Positions 8,571 to 19,899 of a stretch of 64,000 bases of DNA are shown piece after piece. The stretch is taken from positions 620,001 to 684,000 of the forward strand of contig CAVPWG010000001.1 of NCBI GenBank assembly GCA_963709425.1, written 5' to 3'. The notes beneath the pieces are model-generated. The model had not been told where the DNA came from, did not search any database, and worked only from the letters and a program-made list of their open reading frames with translations. Positions within the stretch are counted from its first letter, which is position 1. Every line of letters starts with the position of its first letter. Source of the stretch: JAICJC01 sp963709425. Lineage in GTDB: Bacteria > Actinomycetota > Thermoleophilia > Gaiellales > JAICJC01. The position numbers and the translations under genes are program-made.

Positions 8571-9364
8571 CCCTCGTACCCTCCCCGGCGGTCGTCACGG
8601 ACGACCTTCCCGTCCTCGAGCTGGATCACCCGCCGGCGCATCTTGTCGACCATCTCGCGGTCGTGGGTCGCCATCACGACGGTGGTTCCGGCCCGGTTGA
8701 TGCGGTAGAGGAGCTGCATGATGCCGACCGACGTGTCGGGGTCGAGGTTCCCCGTCGGCTCGTCGGCGATCAGGAGCGGCGGGTGGTTCACGAACGCGCG
8801 CGCCACGGACACCCGCTGCTGCTCGCCGCCGGAGAGCTCGTGCGGGAAGCGGTCGCTCTTGTCGGCGAGGCCGACGAGCCCGATGATGTCGGGCACCTTC
8901 TTTCGGATCTCCGTCCGCGACTTGCCCTGCACCTGGAGCGCGTAGGCGACGTTCTGGTACACGGAGCGGTTCGGGAGCAGCTTGAAGTCCTGGAAGACGC
9001 AGCCGATGTTGCGGCGCAGCGTCGGCACCTTCGACCGCTTGAGCTTCGGGAGCGACTTGCCGCCGACGATGAGGTTGCCCGTCGTCGGCTCGATCTCCTT
9101 CAGGAGCAGCTTGATGAACGTCGACTTGCCGGAGCCGGACGGGCCGACCAGGAACACGAACTCACCCTTGTCGATCTGCACCGACACGTCGTCGAGGCCG
9201 ATGATCGACGGCTCGTAGGTCTTCGTGATCCCGTCGAAGAGGATCATCGCCAGCGCCGCGGGGGCGGGCTCGCCCAGGCCGCGCGGACGCGAGCCCGGCG
9301 TGGGTTGGAGGGTGGGCGTGGGCACAGCCACGACGGCCTGCTGGAGTTCGGTCTCGTCGCTCAT
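8567..9364 (-). CDS. ftsE: Cell-division ATP-binding protein FtsE
   Basis: The ABC ATPase partner of FtsX. Walker A is GPSGSGKST, the signature is LSGGEQQR, and Walker B is LLIADEPTGNLDP followed by the H-loop THD. The canonical family start (MILFDGITKTYEP) matches an internal ATG at 9247. The longer frame from ATG at 9364 adds about 39 residues rich in Pro, Thr and Ala that FtsE normally lacks. Neither start has a strong ribosome site, so the true N-terminus is undecided. ftsE heads the visible ftsE-ftsX-ctpA-rnr-pbp-HAD run and lies 78 bases after prfB. Confidence 0.93.
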   Translation of the reverse strand: MSDETELQQAVVAVPTPTLQPTPGSRPRGLGEPAPAALAMILFDGITKTYEPSIIGLDDVSVQIDKGEFVFLVGPSGSGKSTFIKLLLKEIEPTTGNLIVGGKSLPKLKRSKVPTLRRNIGCVFQDFKLLPNRSVYQNVAYALQVQGKSRTEIRKKVPDIIGLVGLADKSDRFPHELSGGEQQRVSVARAFVNHPPLLIADEPTGNLDPDTSVGIMQLLYRINRAGTTVVMATHDREMVDKMRRRVIQLEDGKVVRDDRRGGYEG

Positions 9365-9442
9365 GGGATTGGGGCGCGCAGACAGGCGATTCCCCGGGTT
9401 CCAGGGTAACGATCGACTCGGACAGGCGCAAACGACATCCGG

Positions 9443-10563
9443 CTAGGCCGCCGTCGCCCGGCGCAGGAGCTCGGCGTGGATGAGCTCGTCCAGGTCGCCG
9501 TCGAGGACACCCTGCGCGTTGCCGATCTTGAGGTTCGTGCGGTGGTCGTTCACCATCGTGTACGGGTGCAGGACGTAGGAACGGATTTGCGACCCGAACG
9601 AGATGTCCTGCGCCTCGCCGCGCTCGGCGGCCAGCGTGCGCTCCCGCTCCTCGCGCTCGCGCTCGATCAGGCGGGACATGAGGATGCGCATCGCCTGGGC
9701 CTTGTTCTGGAGCTGCGAGCGCTCGTTCTGGCACTGGACGACGATCCCCGTCGGAAGGTGCGTGATCCGGACCGCCGAGTCGGTCTTGTTCACGTGCTGG
9801 CCTCCGGCCCCCTGTGACCGGTAGGTGTCGATGCGCAGGTCGGACTCGTCGATCTCGACGCCCACGTCCTCGTCGGCGAGCGGCGACACCTCGACCTGCG
9901 CGAACGAGGTGTGACGGCGGTGGGCGGAGTCGAACGGGCTCAGCCGCACGAGCCGGTGCACGCCCTTCTCGGCCTGCATGATCCCATAGGCGTTCTCGCC
10001 CGACAGCGTGAACGTGGCGCTCTTGAGCCCCGCCTCCTCGCCCGGCGTCGCCTCGAGCAGCTGAGCCTTCAAGCCGCGCGCCTCGGCCCATCGCAAGTAC
10101 ATGCGGAGGAGCATCTCCGCCCAGTCCTGGCTGTCGGTCCCCCCGGCGCCCGCGTGCACGCCGACGACCGCCGGCCCGGAGTCGTACTCGCCGGTGAAGA
10201 GCGCCTCCTCCTGCAGCTTCTTCAGGTCGCGGTCGAGGCCCGCCAGGGCGCGCTCGAGCTCACCGCGCCAGTCGGCGTCCTCGGCGGCCATCTCGAGCAT
10301 CGCGTCGAGCTCGGCCGCCTCGGAGCTCAGACGGTCGTAGGTGTCGAGCTTGGCCTGCGTGCGGTGGAGCTCGGCCGAGGTGCGCGCGGCCCGGCGCTGG
10401 TCATCCCAGAAGCCCTCTGCGAGGGTCTCGCGCTCGAGCTCCGCCCGGCGCGACTCGAGGAGAGCCGGGTCAAAGGTAATCACGGACCCAGTGCAGCTGG
10501 GCCCTCAACTCCTCGACCGCGGCGCGCAGATCGTCGAGCGACCGCGGCTCCGTCTGGTCGACC

Positions 10564-10574
<11 letters not shown>
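9443..10574 (-). CDS. prfB: Peptide chain release factor 2, expressed by programmed +1 frameshift
   Basis: RF2 recognises UGA/UAA. The main frame carries the stop-recognition motif SPF in RLSPFDSAHRRH and the catalytic GGQ loop GAGGQHVNKTDSAVR. The apparent GTG start at 10483 gives a protein lacking the usual first residues. The preceding frame opens at ATG 10574, overlaps the end of secA by 11 bases, encodes 34 residues ending in RDYL, and terminates at CTT TGA C (10475-10469). A +1 slip there joins exactly to DPALLES in the main frame, giving about 376 residues, the normal RF2 size. This is the classical autoregulatory prfB arrangement, in which low RF2 favours frameshifting at its own UGA. 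Confidence 0.9.
10469..10475 (-). promoter_or_regulatory. prfB programmed +1 frameshift site (CTTTGAC)
   Basis: On the minus strand the heptamer CTT TGA C matches the universal prfB recoding site. The upstream frame reaches the in-frame UGA at codon 35, and the downstream RF2 frame begins at the GAC overlapping it. The usual Shine-Dalgarno stimulator is weak: three bases upstream of CTT is GTGAT, which pairs with the distal part of the anti-SD instead of its AGGAGG core. The site itself is seen in the sequence; its function is inferred from the family. Confidence 0.88.
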
Positions 10575-13185
<2,611 letters not shown>

Positions 13186-13210
13186 GGCGCTTGGATGGTA
13201 TCGAAGACGG

Positions 13211-13705
13211 CTAGGGCGGCCGCGAGAGCCAGCGCCGCTCGGCACACCATCGCCGCATGGTGCGGACGCTCGGCGGGCGGGCCGGCCCCGCGGCATGGAG
13301 GCTGCGGAGGTGTCGGATGACGCCGTCCGGCGGCCCGCCGGCCGAGAAGCGCTCCTCGGCCTCGGCGCGTAGCCTCGGCCAGCTGTAGCTGCCCGGCCGG
13401 GCACGGGCGGCCGCGCCCTCGCACGCAGCCAGATGGGCGCCCAGGGCCTTATGGCGGGCGGCGGTCAGGCAGCCGTGCGATCGCCACAGCCGCTCGAGCG
13501 TCAGCACGAGGTCGCGACCGCCTCGCTGGGTCTGGAACGATCGCGAGGCGTGCCCCTCGCAGAGCCAGACCGAGACGCCGTAGCCGAGCCGCAGCTCCTC
13601 GGTGCGTCCCCGCGTCCGCTCCACGCAGATCGCGCACACCGCCTGCTTGGTGGGCACGCGACGGGCCTTGTAGAGCGTCGGCAGGAAAGGCTGGGTAGAG
13701 GGCAT
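13211..13705 (-). CDS. Small CxxC...CxxH zinc-ribbon-like hypothetical protein
   Basis: About 164 residues from ATG 13705, with no family I can name. Near residue 23 is CAIC, and about 35 residues later comes LCEGH, a C-x2-C...C-x2-H set suitable for one structural zinc. A basic Arg/Trp-rich C-terminal half follows (about 90-164) with PPDGVIRHLRSLH and RTMRRWCAERRW. The open frame continues upstream of 13705 to 13909, but that part is low in coding character and includes the repeat region. Lying 25 bases upstream of secA on the same strand, it could be co-transcribed. A nucleic-acid-binding role would fit but is not shown. Confidence 0.55.
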   Translation of the reverse strand: MPSTQPFLPTLYKARRVPTKQAVCAICVERTRGRTEELRLGYGVSVWLCEGHASRSFQTQRGGRDLVLTLERLWRSHGCLTAARHKALGAHLAACEGAAARARPGSYSWPRLRAEAEERFSAGGPPDGVIRHLRSLHAAGPARPPSVRTMRRWCAERRWLSRPP

Positions 13706-13775
13706 GGAGCGAGTGTGGCGGACGGGGTGTGGCGGGTGGGTGACGGGGTGTTGCGAGTGTGTGGAGGAATTCAAT

Positions 13776-13875
13776 TGACACTCACCAGGAGGGCCAAGTG
13801 GTCGTATCCGGGAAGGCCGTGGGCTCTGCCACGAACCCGTGCCGAAACCCAAATGACACTCACCGCTACGGCCAA
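13776..13875. repeat. Pair of 22-bp direct repeats in an intergenic region
   Basis: Copies at 13776-13797 and 13854-13875 share TGACACTCACC, five variable bases, then GGCCAA, 78 bp apart. The core TGACACTCA is itself nearly palindromic (TGA...TCA). They lie in the 279-bp gap between the zinc-ribbon gene (start 13705) and the plus-strand phosphoesterase (start 13985), so tandem regulator-binding sites are the simplest reading. The rest of the gap has a G/T-rich stretch (13711-13765) and nothing else recognisable. Confidence 0.5.
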
Positions 13876-13984
13876 TTGGCCACACGCACCCACCGCCATC
13901 CCCTCCCAAACTCTTCCAGGAAAAACGGAAATCCTCACGCGGCCCTCACACGCACCTCACGAACTGTGGCCAGACTCATCCGCA

Positions 13985-14869
13985 ATGGCGAAGTGGCTCA
14001 GGCCCTCCGTTGCGCTGCTCGCCGCGCTGGCTGTGGTGGCGACGATCGCACCGCGGGCCGACGCCGCGCGCGTGCCGCGGTTGAAGCACGTGTGGGTCTT
14101 CGTGATGGAGAACCACAGCTACAACCAGATCATCGGCAGCCCGCACGCGCCGTACCTGAACCGGCTGGCGCGGCGGCACGGCGTGGCGACCAGGATGTGG
14201 GCGGTAACCCACCCGAGCCTGCCGAACTATCTGGCAATGATCTCGGGCTCGACGCACGGCTGCCGAAACAACTCGTGCGCGCGCGGGATACGCGGGAAGA
14301 CACTGGCCGGCCAGTTCGCCCGTCACGGGCTGAAGTGGCGCGGCTACTTCGAGGAACTCCCCGAGCGCGGCTATCCAGGCGACGACGTCGGAAACTACGT
14401 CCAGCATCACAACCCGTTCGTCTACTTCCGCACCATCACCTCCAAGCCGAAACAGCGCAACCACATCCTCTCGTTCCGGGCGTTCCGGCGCAGCCTGCGC
14501 CGGCCGCCGGCGCTCAGCTACGTCGTCCCGAGCGATCTCCACAACATGCACTCAAGCGCCATCATCGACGGCGACGAGTGGCTCCAGAAGTGGATCCCGC
14601 GGGTCATGGCGTCGCGCGGCTTCCGCCACCACGGCGCGATCTTCATCACCTGGGACGAGGCGGACAAGACCGACCTGACGGGCTGCTGCCTGGCCGGGAT
14701 CGACGGCGGACACCAGCCGTTCGTCGCGATCGTCCACAACGGCCCGCGCCACGTCCGCCTGGCAACGCGCCGCACCGCCTACTCGCTCCTTCGCACCATC
14801 GAGGACGGGTTCCGGTTCGGGCACCTCGGGCACGCCGCGCGGGCCCGCCCGCTCGCGAAGTTCTTCTAG
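13985..14869 (+). CDS. Secreted phosphoesterase (acid phosphatase, PF04185-like)
   Basis: A 294-residue exported enzyme. ATG 13985 gives a signal peptide (MAKWLRPSVALLAALAVV, cleavage near ADA|AR). The metal-site motif VFVMENHSYNQIIG (about 38-51), the THPSLPNYLAMISGSTHG block (about 76-93), and IFITWDEAD followed by GIDGGHQPFVAI are the conserved blocks of the phosphoesterase family that includes phospholipase C and SapM-like acid phosphatases. It probably releases phosphate from phospholipids or phosphomonoesters outside the cell. The paired repeats upstream may control it. It converges on hpf with a 10-bp gap. Confidence 0.78.
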   Translation: MAKWLRPSVALLAALAVVATIAPRADAARVPRLKHVWVFVMENHSYNQIIGSPHAPYLNRLARRHGVATRMWAVTHPSLPNYLAMISGSTHGCRNNSCARGIRGKTLAGQFARHGLKWRGYFEELPERGYPGDDVGNYVQHHNPFVYFRTITSKPKQRNHILSFRAFRRSLRRPPALSYVVPSDLHNMHSSAIIDGDEWLQKWIPRVMASRGFRHHGAIFITWDEADKTDLTGCCLAGIDGGHQPFVAIVHNGPRHVRLATRRTAYSLLRTIEDGFRFGHLGHAARARPLAKFF

Positions 14870-14879
14870 GCCGCGGGCG

Positions 14880-15443
14880 TCAGCCTACGCCGTTCCGCGA
14901 GGGCTCGATGAGCCCGTAGTTCCCGTCGCGGCGCTTGTAGATCACGTTCACGTCCTCGGACTCGGCGTTCACGAACACGAAGAAGTCGTGCCCGATCAGC
15001 TCGAGCTGGAGCATGGCCTCCTCGGGAGGCATCGGCTTCATGTTGAACTGCTTGGTCTTGACGATCACCGTGGACTCCTCGTCAGGCAGCGCCACGGACG
15101 CGTCGGGCGGCGATGCGTGGTGGACGGCGACGTGCTGGGCGGACTTGCGCGTCCGCCGTTCGCGGTAGCGCTTGACCTGGCGCTCGAGCTTGTCGGCGAC
15201 CTGGTCGATCGAGGCGTACATGTCGGGCGAGCTCTCCCGAGCGCGCAGGACCGGCCCCTTCGTCCAGACCGTGGCCTCGGCCACCTGGCGCTCGGTGATC
15301 GACGGGTTGTGCTCGACCGCGAGCTCGAGCTCGCAACGGCTCTCGTCCGACAGGTGCTTCGCAAGCTTGCCCAGCTTGCGCTCGGCATGCGAGAACAGGG
15401 AGTCGGTCACGTCCACGTTTCTGCCCTTGACCTGAAGCTTCAT
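14880..15443 (-). CDS. hpf: Ribosome hibernation promoting factor, long form
   Basis: A 187-residue protein from ATG 15443, supported by GGAGGAG seven bases upstream. The N-terminal S30AE domain (1-100) begins MKLQVKGRNVDVTDSLF. The C-terminal half (125-187), with FNMKPMPPEEAMLQLELIGHDFF and VIYKRRDGNYGLIEP, is the dimerising tail of long-form HPF. Long HPF dimerises 70S ribosomes into inactive 100S particles in stationary phase. It follows comF by 43 bases on the same strand, the common comF-hpf-secA order in Gram-positives, though here two other genes separate hpf from secA. Confidence 0.93.
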   Translation of the reverse strand: MKLQVKGRNVDVTDSLFSHAERKLGKLAKHLSDESRCELELAVEHNPSITERQVAEATVWTKGPVLRARESSPDMYASIDQVADKLERQVKRYRERRTRKSAQHVAVHHASPPDASVALPDEESTVIVKTKQFNMKPMPPEEAMLQLELIGHDFFVFVNAESEDVNVIYKRRDGNYGLIEPSRNGVG

Positions 15444-15486
15444 GGGCGACTCCTCCGACGGTGGGATGCTCCCGAACCATAGTCGG

Positions 15487-16161
15487 TCACCAGCGAACGG
15501 CGCGGGCGAGCGTGAAGCACTCGACGACGGCCGCGCCGGCATCCCTGAGCGCCCGCGCGCAGGCGTCGAGCGTGGCGCCGGTCGTGTAGACGTCGTCGAT
15601 CAGCGCCACCCTCGCGGGCACCTGCGCCTGGCGCCTCGCCCGGAACGCTCCGCGCACGTTGCGCCGGCGGGCGGCCGTGTCCAGCCCCCGTTGCGGCCTG
15701 CGCAGCCGGGCCGGCTCGAGCAGGTCGACGGCCGGCAGCCCCCACGTGCGGGCGACCTCTCGGGCGAGCAGCTCCGCGGGATGGCAGCCGCGCTGGATCG
15801 TCCGCCACCAATCGCCCGGCACCCAGCACACGACCTCGCTCCCACCCCCGCCGAGAAGGGTCGCGATCGTCGCGCCCGCCGGGCCGGCGAGGGCTCGCCT
15901 GCGGCCGCTCTTCAGGTGCCGAACGAGCTCCCGCCCACCGCCCTCGTAGGCGATGGCAGCGGCCGCCCGCTGGAACTCCAGCCGGCGCCCGCCGCACTCG
16001 CGGCACTCGCCGACCGGAAGGGCGGTGGGACGGCCACAGCGCGCGCACGACGGGCCGGTGAGGTACGGCAGACCTGCCAGGCAGTCGCGGCAGAGCGGCT
16101 CCTGGGGCGACGCGCAGAGCGCGCACCGCGGCGGGAGCAGGATGTCGAGCAGCGCCTGCAC
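15487..16161 (-). CDS. ComF-family phosphoribosyltransferase-like protein
   Basis: A 224-residue protein from GTG 16161. The N-terminal zinc region has CALC, CRDC, CARC and CREC pairs in the first 60 residues. The C-terminal PRTase fold carries the PRPP-binding motif VALIDDVYTTGAT (about 192-204). ComF proteins act in the cytosol during DNA uptake for natural transformation; in non-competent relatives the role is unclear. It sits between the sugar nucleotidyltransferase and hpf. The start was chosen because the residues upstream are not family-like; GAGG lies about nine bases before it. Confidence 0.85.
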   Translation of the reverse strand: MQALLDILLPPRCALCASPQEPLCRDCLAGLPYLTGPSCARCGRPTALPVGECRECGGRRLEFQRAAAAIAYEGGGRELVRHLKSGRRRALAGPAGATIATLLGGGGSEVVCWVPGDWWRTIQRGCHPAELLAREVARTWGLPAVDLLEPARLRRPQRGLDTAARRRNVRGAFRARRQAQVPARVALIDDVYTTGATLDACARALRDAGAAVVECFTLARAVRW

Positions 16162-16217
16162 GGGCCCAGCCTCGTTCCTGCGGGGTCGCCTGTGGGCGCG
16201 GACCCGAGCCGAGTTCG

Positions 16218-17585
16218 TCAGGAAAGGACGACGGGGCCCGTGACGGCCATTCCCTGATCGACGCGGCCGGCCAGGTCGGCGGCATCGAGGGCGACGAGCG
16301 GGCTGATCTCGATCGGCTGATCCGGCGCTCCGTCCGCTCCGCGCGGAACCGGCACTCCCGCCGTCTCGAGCCATCCGGCGTAGAGCGCGCTCAGCCGGGC
16401 CCGCACTGTTTCGGGCGAGGCCGGGCCGGACGCGTTCTTGAGCGGCTCGAACTCGGTCGCGCGGTCGGTCTCGACCACGACCGCACGCCGGGCCAGCGGG
16501 AGCGCGTCGAAGATGAACTGCTCGAACTTGACGGCATTCGCAAGCTGCGGCTCGATCGCGTTCCCGCGCCCGTCCACGTGTGGGACGGGCTTGAGCGCGC
16601 GATGGAACGGCAGCCTCCCACCGCGCTCCGCGAGCCGCGCCGCGAACGTGACGTCGATCAGGTGCAGCGCGATCGACCCGGCCCAGAGCTCGAGCCCGCC
16701 GCCGGGGTCGCGCCGCTCGCCGAGCTCGTCCGGGAGGTCCGAGTACTCGATCATCTCCTGGCGGCCGTCGCGCACGACGACGAGCCCGACCCGCTCGGAG
16801 GGATCGTTCTTGCGCACGACCTTCGAGGACATCTCGGCGCCGAGGCGGGCGTGCACCCCGAGGAACCCGGGATCGCCGATCGCCACGAGCGGGTTGTCGA
16901 CCTGGAGGTAGAAGATCGTGCGGATCCCGCTGTCGGCCATGTCGGCGAGCGCGCCGCACCGCTCGAGCGCGCGGATCGTGCCGCCGTGCCCGTCCGGCGA
17001 CAGCGCGACACGGCTGCGCTCGGCGAGCAGGATCCGGCCGCTGTGGCGGTCGACCGCCGGCATCTCGCCCTGGACGAACAGGCGCAGCCGCTCCATGCCG
17101 AACGAGTCGTGGTGGTCGAAGAACGCCGTCGTCTCGGCGTGGTTCTGCGGGCTCGTCATGACGTAGAGCGGGAGGGCCGCCCCGTGGCGGAGGCCAAGCG
17201 CAACCACCTTCTCGGCGTGGATCTGAAAGAGCGACCGGTCGGTGACCGGGCCGATCGGGTAGCAGCCCTTCGGGCCGTCGAAACCGAGGCGCGTCCCCTG
17301 GCCACCGGCGACGATCACGACCGCCACCTCGCCGGCCGCCAGTGCGGCGCGGCCGGTGCCGACGTCCTCGGGACCCGGCCGGACGACGTCGGGCGGTTCG
17401 ACCGTCCGGGGGTCGATGGACTCCGCCCGGTCGAGCAGCGACGCCACCAGCTCGTCCATGAGATCGAGGTCGATCTCGCCGACGTCGGCGGCAAGGCGCG
17501 CCCGCTCGCCGGCGTCCAGCTCGTCCCAGAAGCGCAGGAGCTGCTCCTGGCCGTGCCGCTCGAGGAGCGCCCGGAGCTCGTTCAC
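16218..17585 (-). CDS. UDPGP-type (UAP1-like) UTP-sugar-1-phosphate uridylyltransferase
   Basis: A 455-residue enzyme of the eukaryotic-like UDPGP family. The nucleotide-binding loop is VIVAGGQGTRLGFDGPKGCY (about 91-110). It is followed by LYVMTSPQNHAET, the GHGG loop (SPDGHGGTIRALE) and YLQVDNPLV, the conserved order in UDP-N-acetylglucosamine/galactosamine pyrophosphorylases. The likely reaction is UTP plus GlcNAc-1-P (or a related hexose-1-P) to the UDP-sugar. Most bacteria use GlmU for this step; GlmU itself was not seen here. It is 11 bases downstream of mtnA on the same strand. The family is clear, the sugar is not. Confidence 0.8.
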   Translation of the reverse strand: MNELRALLERHGQEQLLRFWDELDAGERARLAADVGEIDLDLMDELVASLLDRAESIDPRTVEPPDVVRPGPEDVGTGRAALAAGEVAVVIVAGGQGTRLGFDGPKGCYPIGPVTDRSLFQIHAEKVVALGLRHGAALPLYVMTSPQNHAETTAFFDHHDSFGMERLRLFVQGEMPAVDRHSGRILLAERSRVALSPDGHGGTIRALERCGALADMADSGIRTIFYLQVDNPLVAIGDPGFLGVHARLGAEMSSKVVRKNDPSERVGLVVVRDGRQEMIEYSDLPDELGERRDPGGGLELWAGSIALHLIDVTFAARLAERGGRLPFHRALKPVPHVDGRGNAIEPQLANAVKFEQFIFDALPLARRAVVVETDRATEFEPLKNASGPASPETVRARLSALYAGWLETAGVPVPRGADGAPDQPIEISPLVALDAADLAGRVDQGMAVTGPVVLS

Positions 17586-17596
17586 GTCGGGCGCGC

Positions 17597-18622
17597 TCAG
17601 CTGAACAGGTACGGCGGCCGGTGCACGCCGCGCTCGGTGACGATCGCGCTCACGTACTCGGCGGGCGTCACGTCGAAGGCCGGGTTGTAGACGCCGACAC
17701 CCTCAGCGGCGCCGGCCGCCACCTCGTCGCCCCGGCGGTGCTCGATCGGGATCTCGCGGCCGCTCTCGATGGCGATGTCGATGGTCGACGTGGGCGCGGC
17801 GACGTAGAACGGCAGGCCGTGGGCGCGCGCGAGGACGGCCAGCCCGTAGGTGCCGATCTTGTTCGCCGTATCGCCGTTTCGGGCGATCCGGTCCGCTCCG
17901 GTGATGACGGCGTCGACCTTGCGCTCGGCCATCAGCCACCCCGCGGTCGAATCGGCGATCAGCGTCGCCGCGATCTGCTCCTGCTGGAGCTCCCAGGCCG
18001 TCAGCCGGGCGCCCTGGAGCAGCGGACGGGTCTCGTCCACCCACACGTGGAGGCCGGGATCGCGGCGGTGGGCGGCGCGGATGACGCCGAGCGCCGTGCC
18101 GAACCCGCCGGTGGCGAGCGCACCCGCGTTGCAGTGGGTCAGGACCTGCGCCCCCGCCCGCAGAAGACCGGCTCCGTGCTCGCCGATGCGAATGCACCGG
18201 TCGACCTCATCGGCGTGGATCGCCTCGGCCCTCGCCCGCAGCGCGTCGCGCAGCGCCCCGGAGTCTCGATGCGGGAGCGCCGCCTCCTCGATCATCCGTG
18301 CGACCGCCCAGGGCAGGTTCACCGCCGTGGGCCGGGCCGCCGCGAGCCCCGCCGCTGCGCGCGCCACGTCCTCGCGCAGCACCTCGACGCTTCCGGCCGT
18401 GCTCCTGGCCGCGGCCAGCGCGACACCGTAGGCAGCGGCAACGCCGATCGCAGGCGCGCCGCGCACGGCCATCTCGCGGATCGCGTCGGCGACCTGCTGC
18501 CACGTGGCCAGCCGCAGCTCGACCACCTCAGCCGGAAGCCGGCGCTGATCGAGCAGGACAACCGCGTCGTCCTCGAGGCGGACGATCGCGTGAGGGCTCA
18601 GGACGTCGGTGGCGACGGGCAC
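17597..18622 (-). CDS. mtnA: Methylthioribose-1-phosphate isomerase
   Basis: A 341-residue enzyme from GTG 18622, which overlaps the ahcY stop by one base (TAGTG). The catalytic cysteine sits in LTHCNAGALATGGFGTALG and the catalytic aspartate in ITGADRIARNGDTANKIGTY, both diagnostic of MtnA as opposed to the homologous eIF2B subunits. MtnA converts 5-methylthioribose-1-phosphate to the ribulose form in methionine salvage. Pairing with ahcY places SAM by-product recycling in one transcript. No other mtn gene is present in the window. Confidence 0.92.
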   Translation of the reverse strand: MPVATDVLSPHAIVRLEDDAVVLLDQRRLPAEVVELRLATWQQVADAIREMAVRGAPAIGVAAAYGVALAAARSTAGSVEVLREDVARAAAGLAAARPTAVNLPWAVARMIEEAALPHRDSGALRDALRARAEAIHADEVDRCIRIGEHGAGLLRAGAQVLTHCNAGALATGGFGTALGVIRAAHRRDPGLHVWVDETRPLLQGARLTAWELQQEQIAATLIADSTAGWLMAERKVDAVITGADRIARNGDTANKIGTYGLAVLARAHGLPFYVAAPTSTIDIAIESGREIPIEHRRGDEVAAGAAEGVGVYNPAFDVTPAEYVSAIVTERGVHRPPYLFS

Positions 18623-19899
18623 TAGGTGCCCTCGTCCCAGGTGTCCATGTAGCGGCGCTGCTCGTCGGTCAGGTGGTCGATGGCGAACGCCATGCTCTCG
18701 AGCTTGAGCCGCGCGATCTCGTCGTCGATCTCCTTCGGCACCGTGTAGACGCGGGCCTCGAGGTCGCCGTGGTTCTGTGCCACGTACTCGGCGGAGAGCG
18801 CCTGGTTCGCGAAGCTCATGTCCATGACCGACGCCGGGTGCCCCTCGGCAGCGGCCAGGTTCACGAGCCGCCCCTCCGCGAGCAGGTAGAGCCCGCGGCC
18901 GTCGGCCATGTCGAAGCGCTCGACGTGGGCCCGCGCACGAGCCGTCGAGACGGCGAGATCGCGCAGCGCCGGGATGTCGACCTCGACGTCGAAGTGCCCG
19001 GTGTTGGCGAGGACGGCGCCGTCCTTCATCACCTCGAAGTGCTCGCGCCGCAGGACGTGCTTGTTGCCCGTCGCCGTGACGAAGATGTCCCCCTGCTTCG
19101 CCGCCTCGGCGATCGGCGCCACCCGGAACCCGTCCATGACCGCCTGGAGCGCGGCCAGCGGATCGACCTCGACGACGATGACATGGGCCCCGTGACCGCG
19201 CGCCCGGTCGGCCAGCCCGCGGCCGCACCAGCCGTAGCCGCATACGACGAACGTCTTGCCCGCGATCAGGATGTTCGTCGCCCGGATGACGCCGTCGAGC
19301 GTCGACTGGCCCGTGCCGTAGCGGTTGTCGAAGAAATGCTTGGTGTTGGCCTCGTTCACCGCCACGATCGGGAACCCGAGCGCGCCGGCCCGCTCCATCG
19401 CCCGCAGGCGGATCACCCCGGTCGTGGTCTCCTCCGTACCGGCGAGCACGTCGCCGAGCATGTCCTGATGATCCTTGTGCAGCGTCGAGACCACGTCGCA
19501 GCCGTCGTCCATCGTGATGTGCGGCCGGTGGTCGACCGCGGCGCCGATGTGGCTGTAGTAGACGTCGTTGAGCTCGCCGTGCACGGCGTAGACGGCGATC
19601 CCGTACTCGGCGACGAGCGCGGCTGCGACCTCGTCCTGGGTGGAGAGCGGATTCGATGCGCACAGGAGCACGTCGGCGCCGCCCGCCTTCAGCGTGCGGG
19701 CCAGGTTGGCGGTCTCCGACGTCACGTGGAGGCACGCCGAGATGCGCAGGCCCAAGAGCGGACGCTCGGCCGCGAAGCGCTCGCGGATGGCGGCGAGGAC
19801 CGGCATCTGCCGATCTGCCCACTCCACCCGCATGACGCCTTCGGGCGCGAGGCCCAGGTCGCGGATATCCGACGGGACCGTCGTGCTCACGCGCGCCAC
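18622..19899 (-). CDS. ahcY: Adenosylhomocysteinase
   Basis: A 425-residue SAH hydrolase. It splits S-adenosylhomocysteine to adenosine and homocysteine, keeping methyltransferases free of product inhibition. Visible blocks include the substrate region SACLHVTSETANL (54-66), TMDDGCDVVS (129-138), the DNRYGTGQS loop (191-199) and the NAD-binding VCGYGWCGRG (219-228). The bacterial C-terminus lacks the KPxxYRY tail of the eukaryotic type. The start is GTG 19899, overlapping the DUF2157 stop by one base; GTG three codons later is possible. Confidence 0.95.
   Translation of the reverse strand: MARVSTTVPSDIRDLGLAPEGVMRVEWADRQMPVLAAIRERFAAERPLLGLRISACLHVTSETANLARTLKAGGADVLLCASNPLSTQDEVAAALVAEYGIAVYAVHGELNDVYYSHIGAAVDHRPHITMDDGCDVVSTLHKDHQDMLGDVLAGTEETTTGVIRLRAMERAGALGFPIVAVNEANTKHFFDNRYGTGQSTLDGVIRATNILIAGKTFVVCGYGWCGRGLADRARGHGAHVIVVEVDPLAALQAVMDGFRVAPIAEAAKQGDIFVTATGNKHVLRREHFEVMKDGAVLANTGHFDVEVDIPALRDLAVSTARARAHVERFDMADGRGLYLLAEGRLVNLAAAEGHPASVMDMSFANQALSAEYVAQNHGDLEARVYTVPKEIDDEIARLKLESMAFAIDHLTDEQRRYMDTWDEGT

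Noticed and set aside
10481..10483. GTG at 10483 as the true prfB start
   Set aside because: It lies within the frameshift region itself; the CTT TGA C site and matching upstream frame explain the gene better and restore the normal RF2 length.
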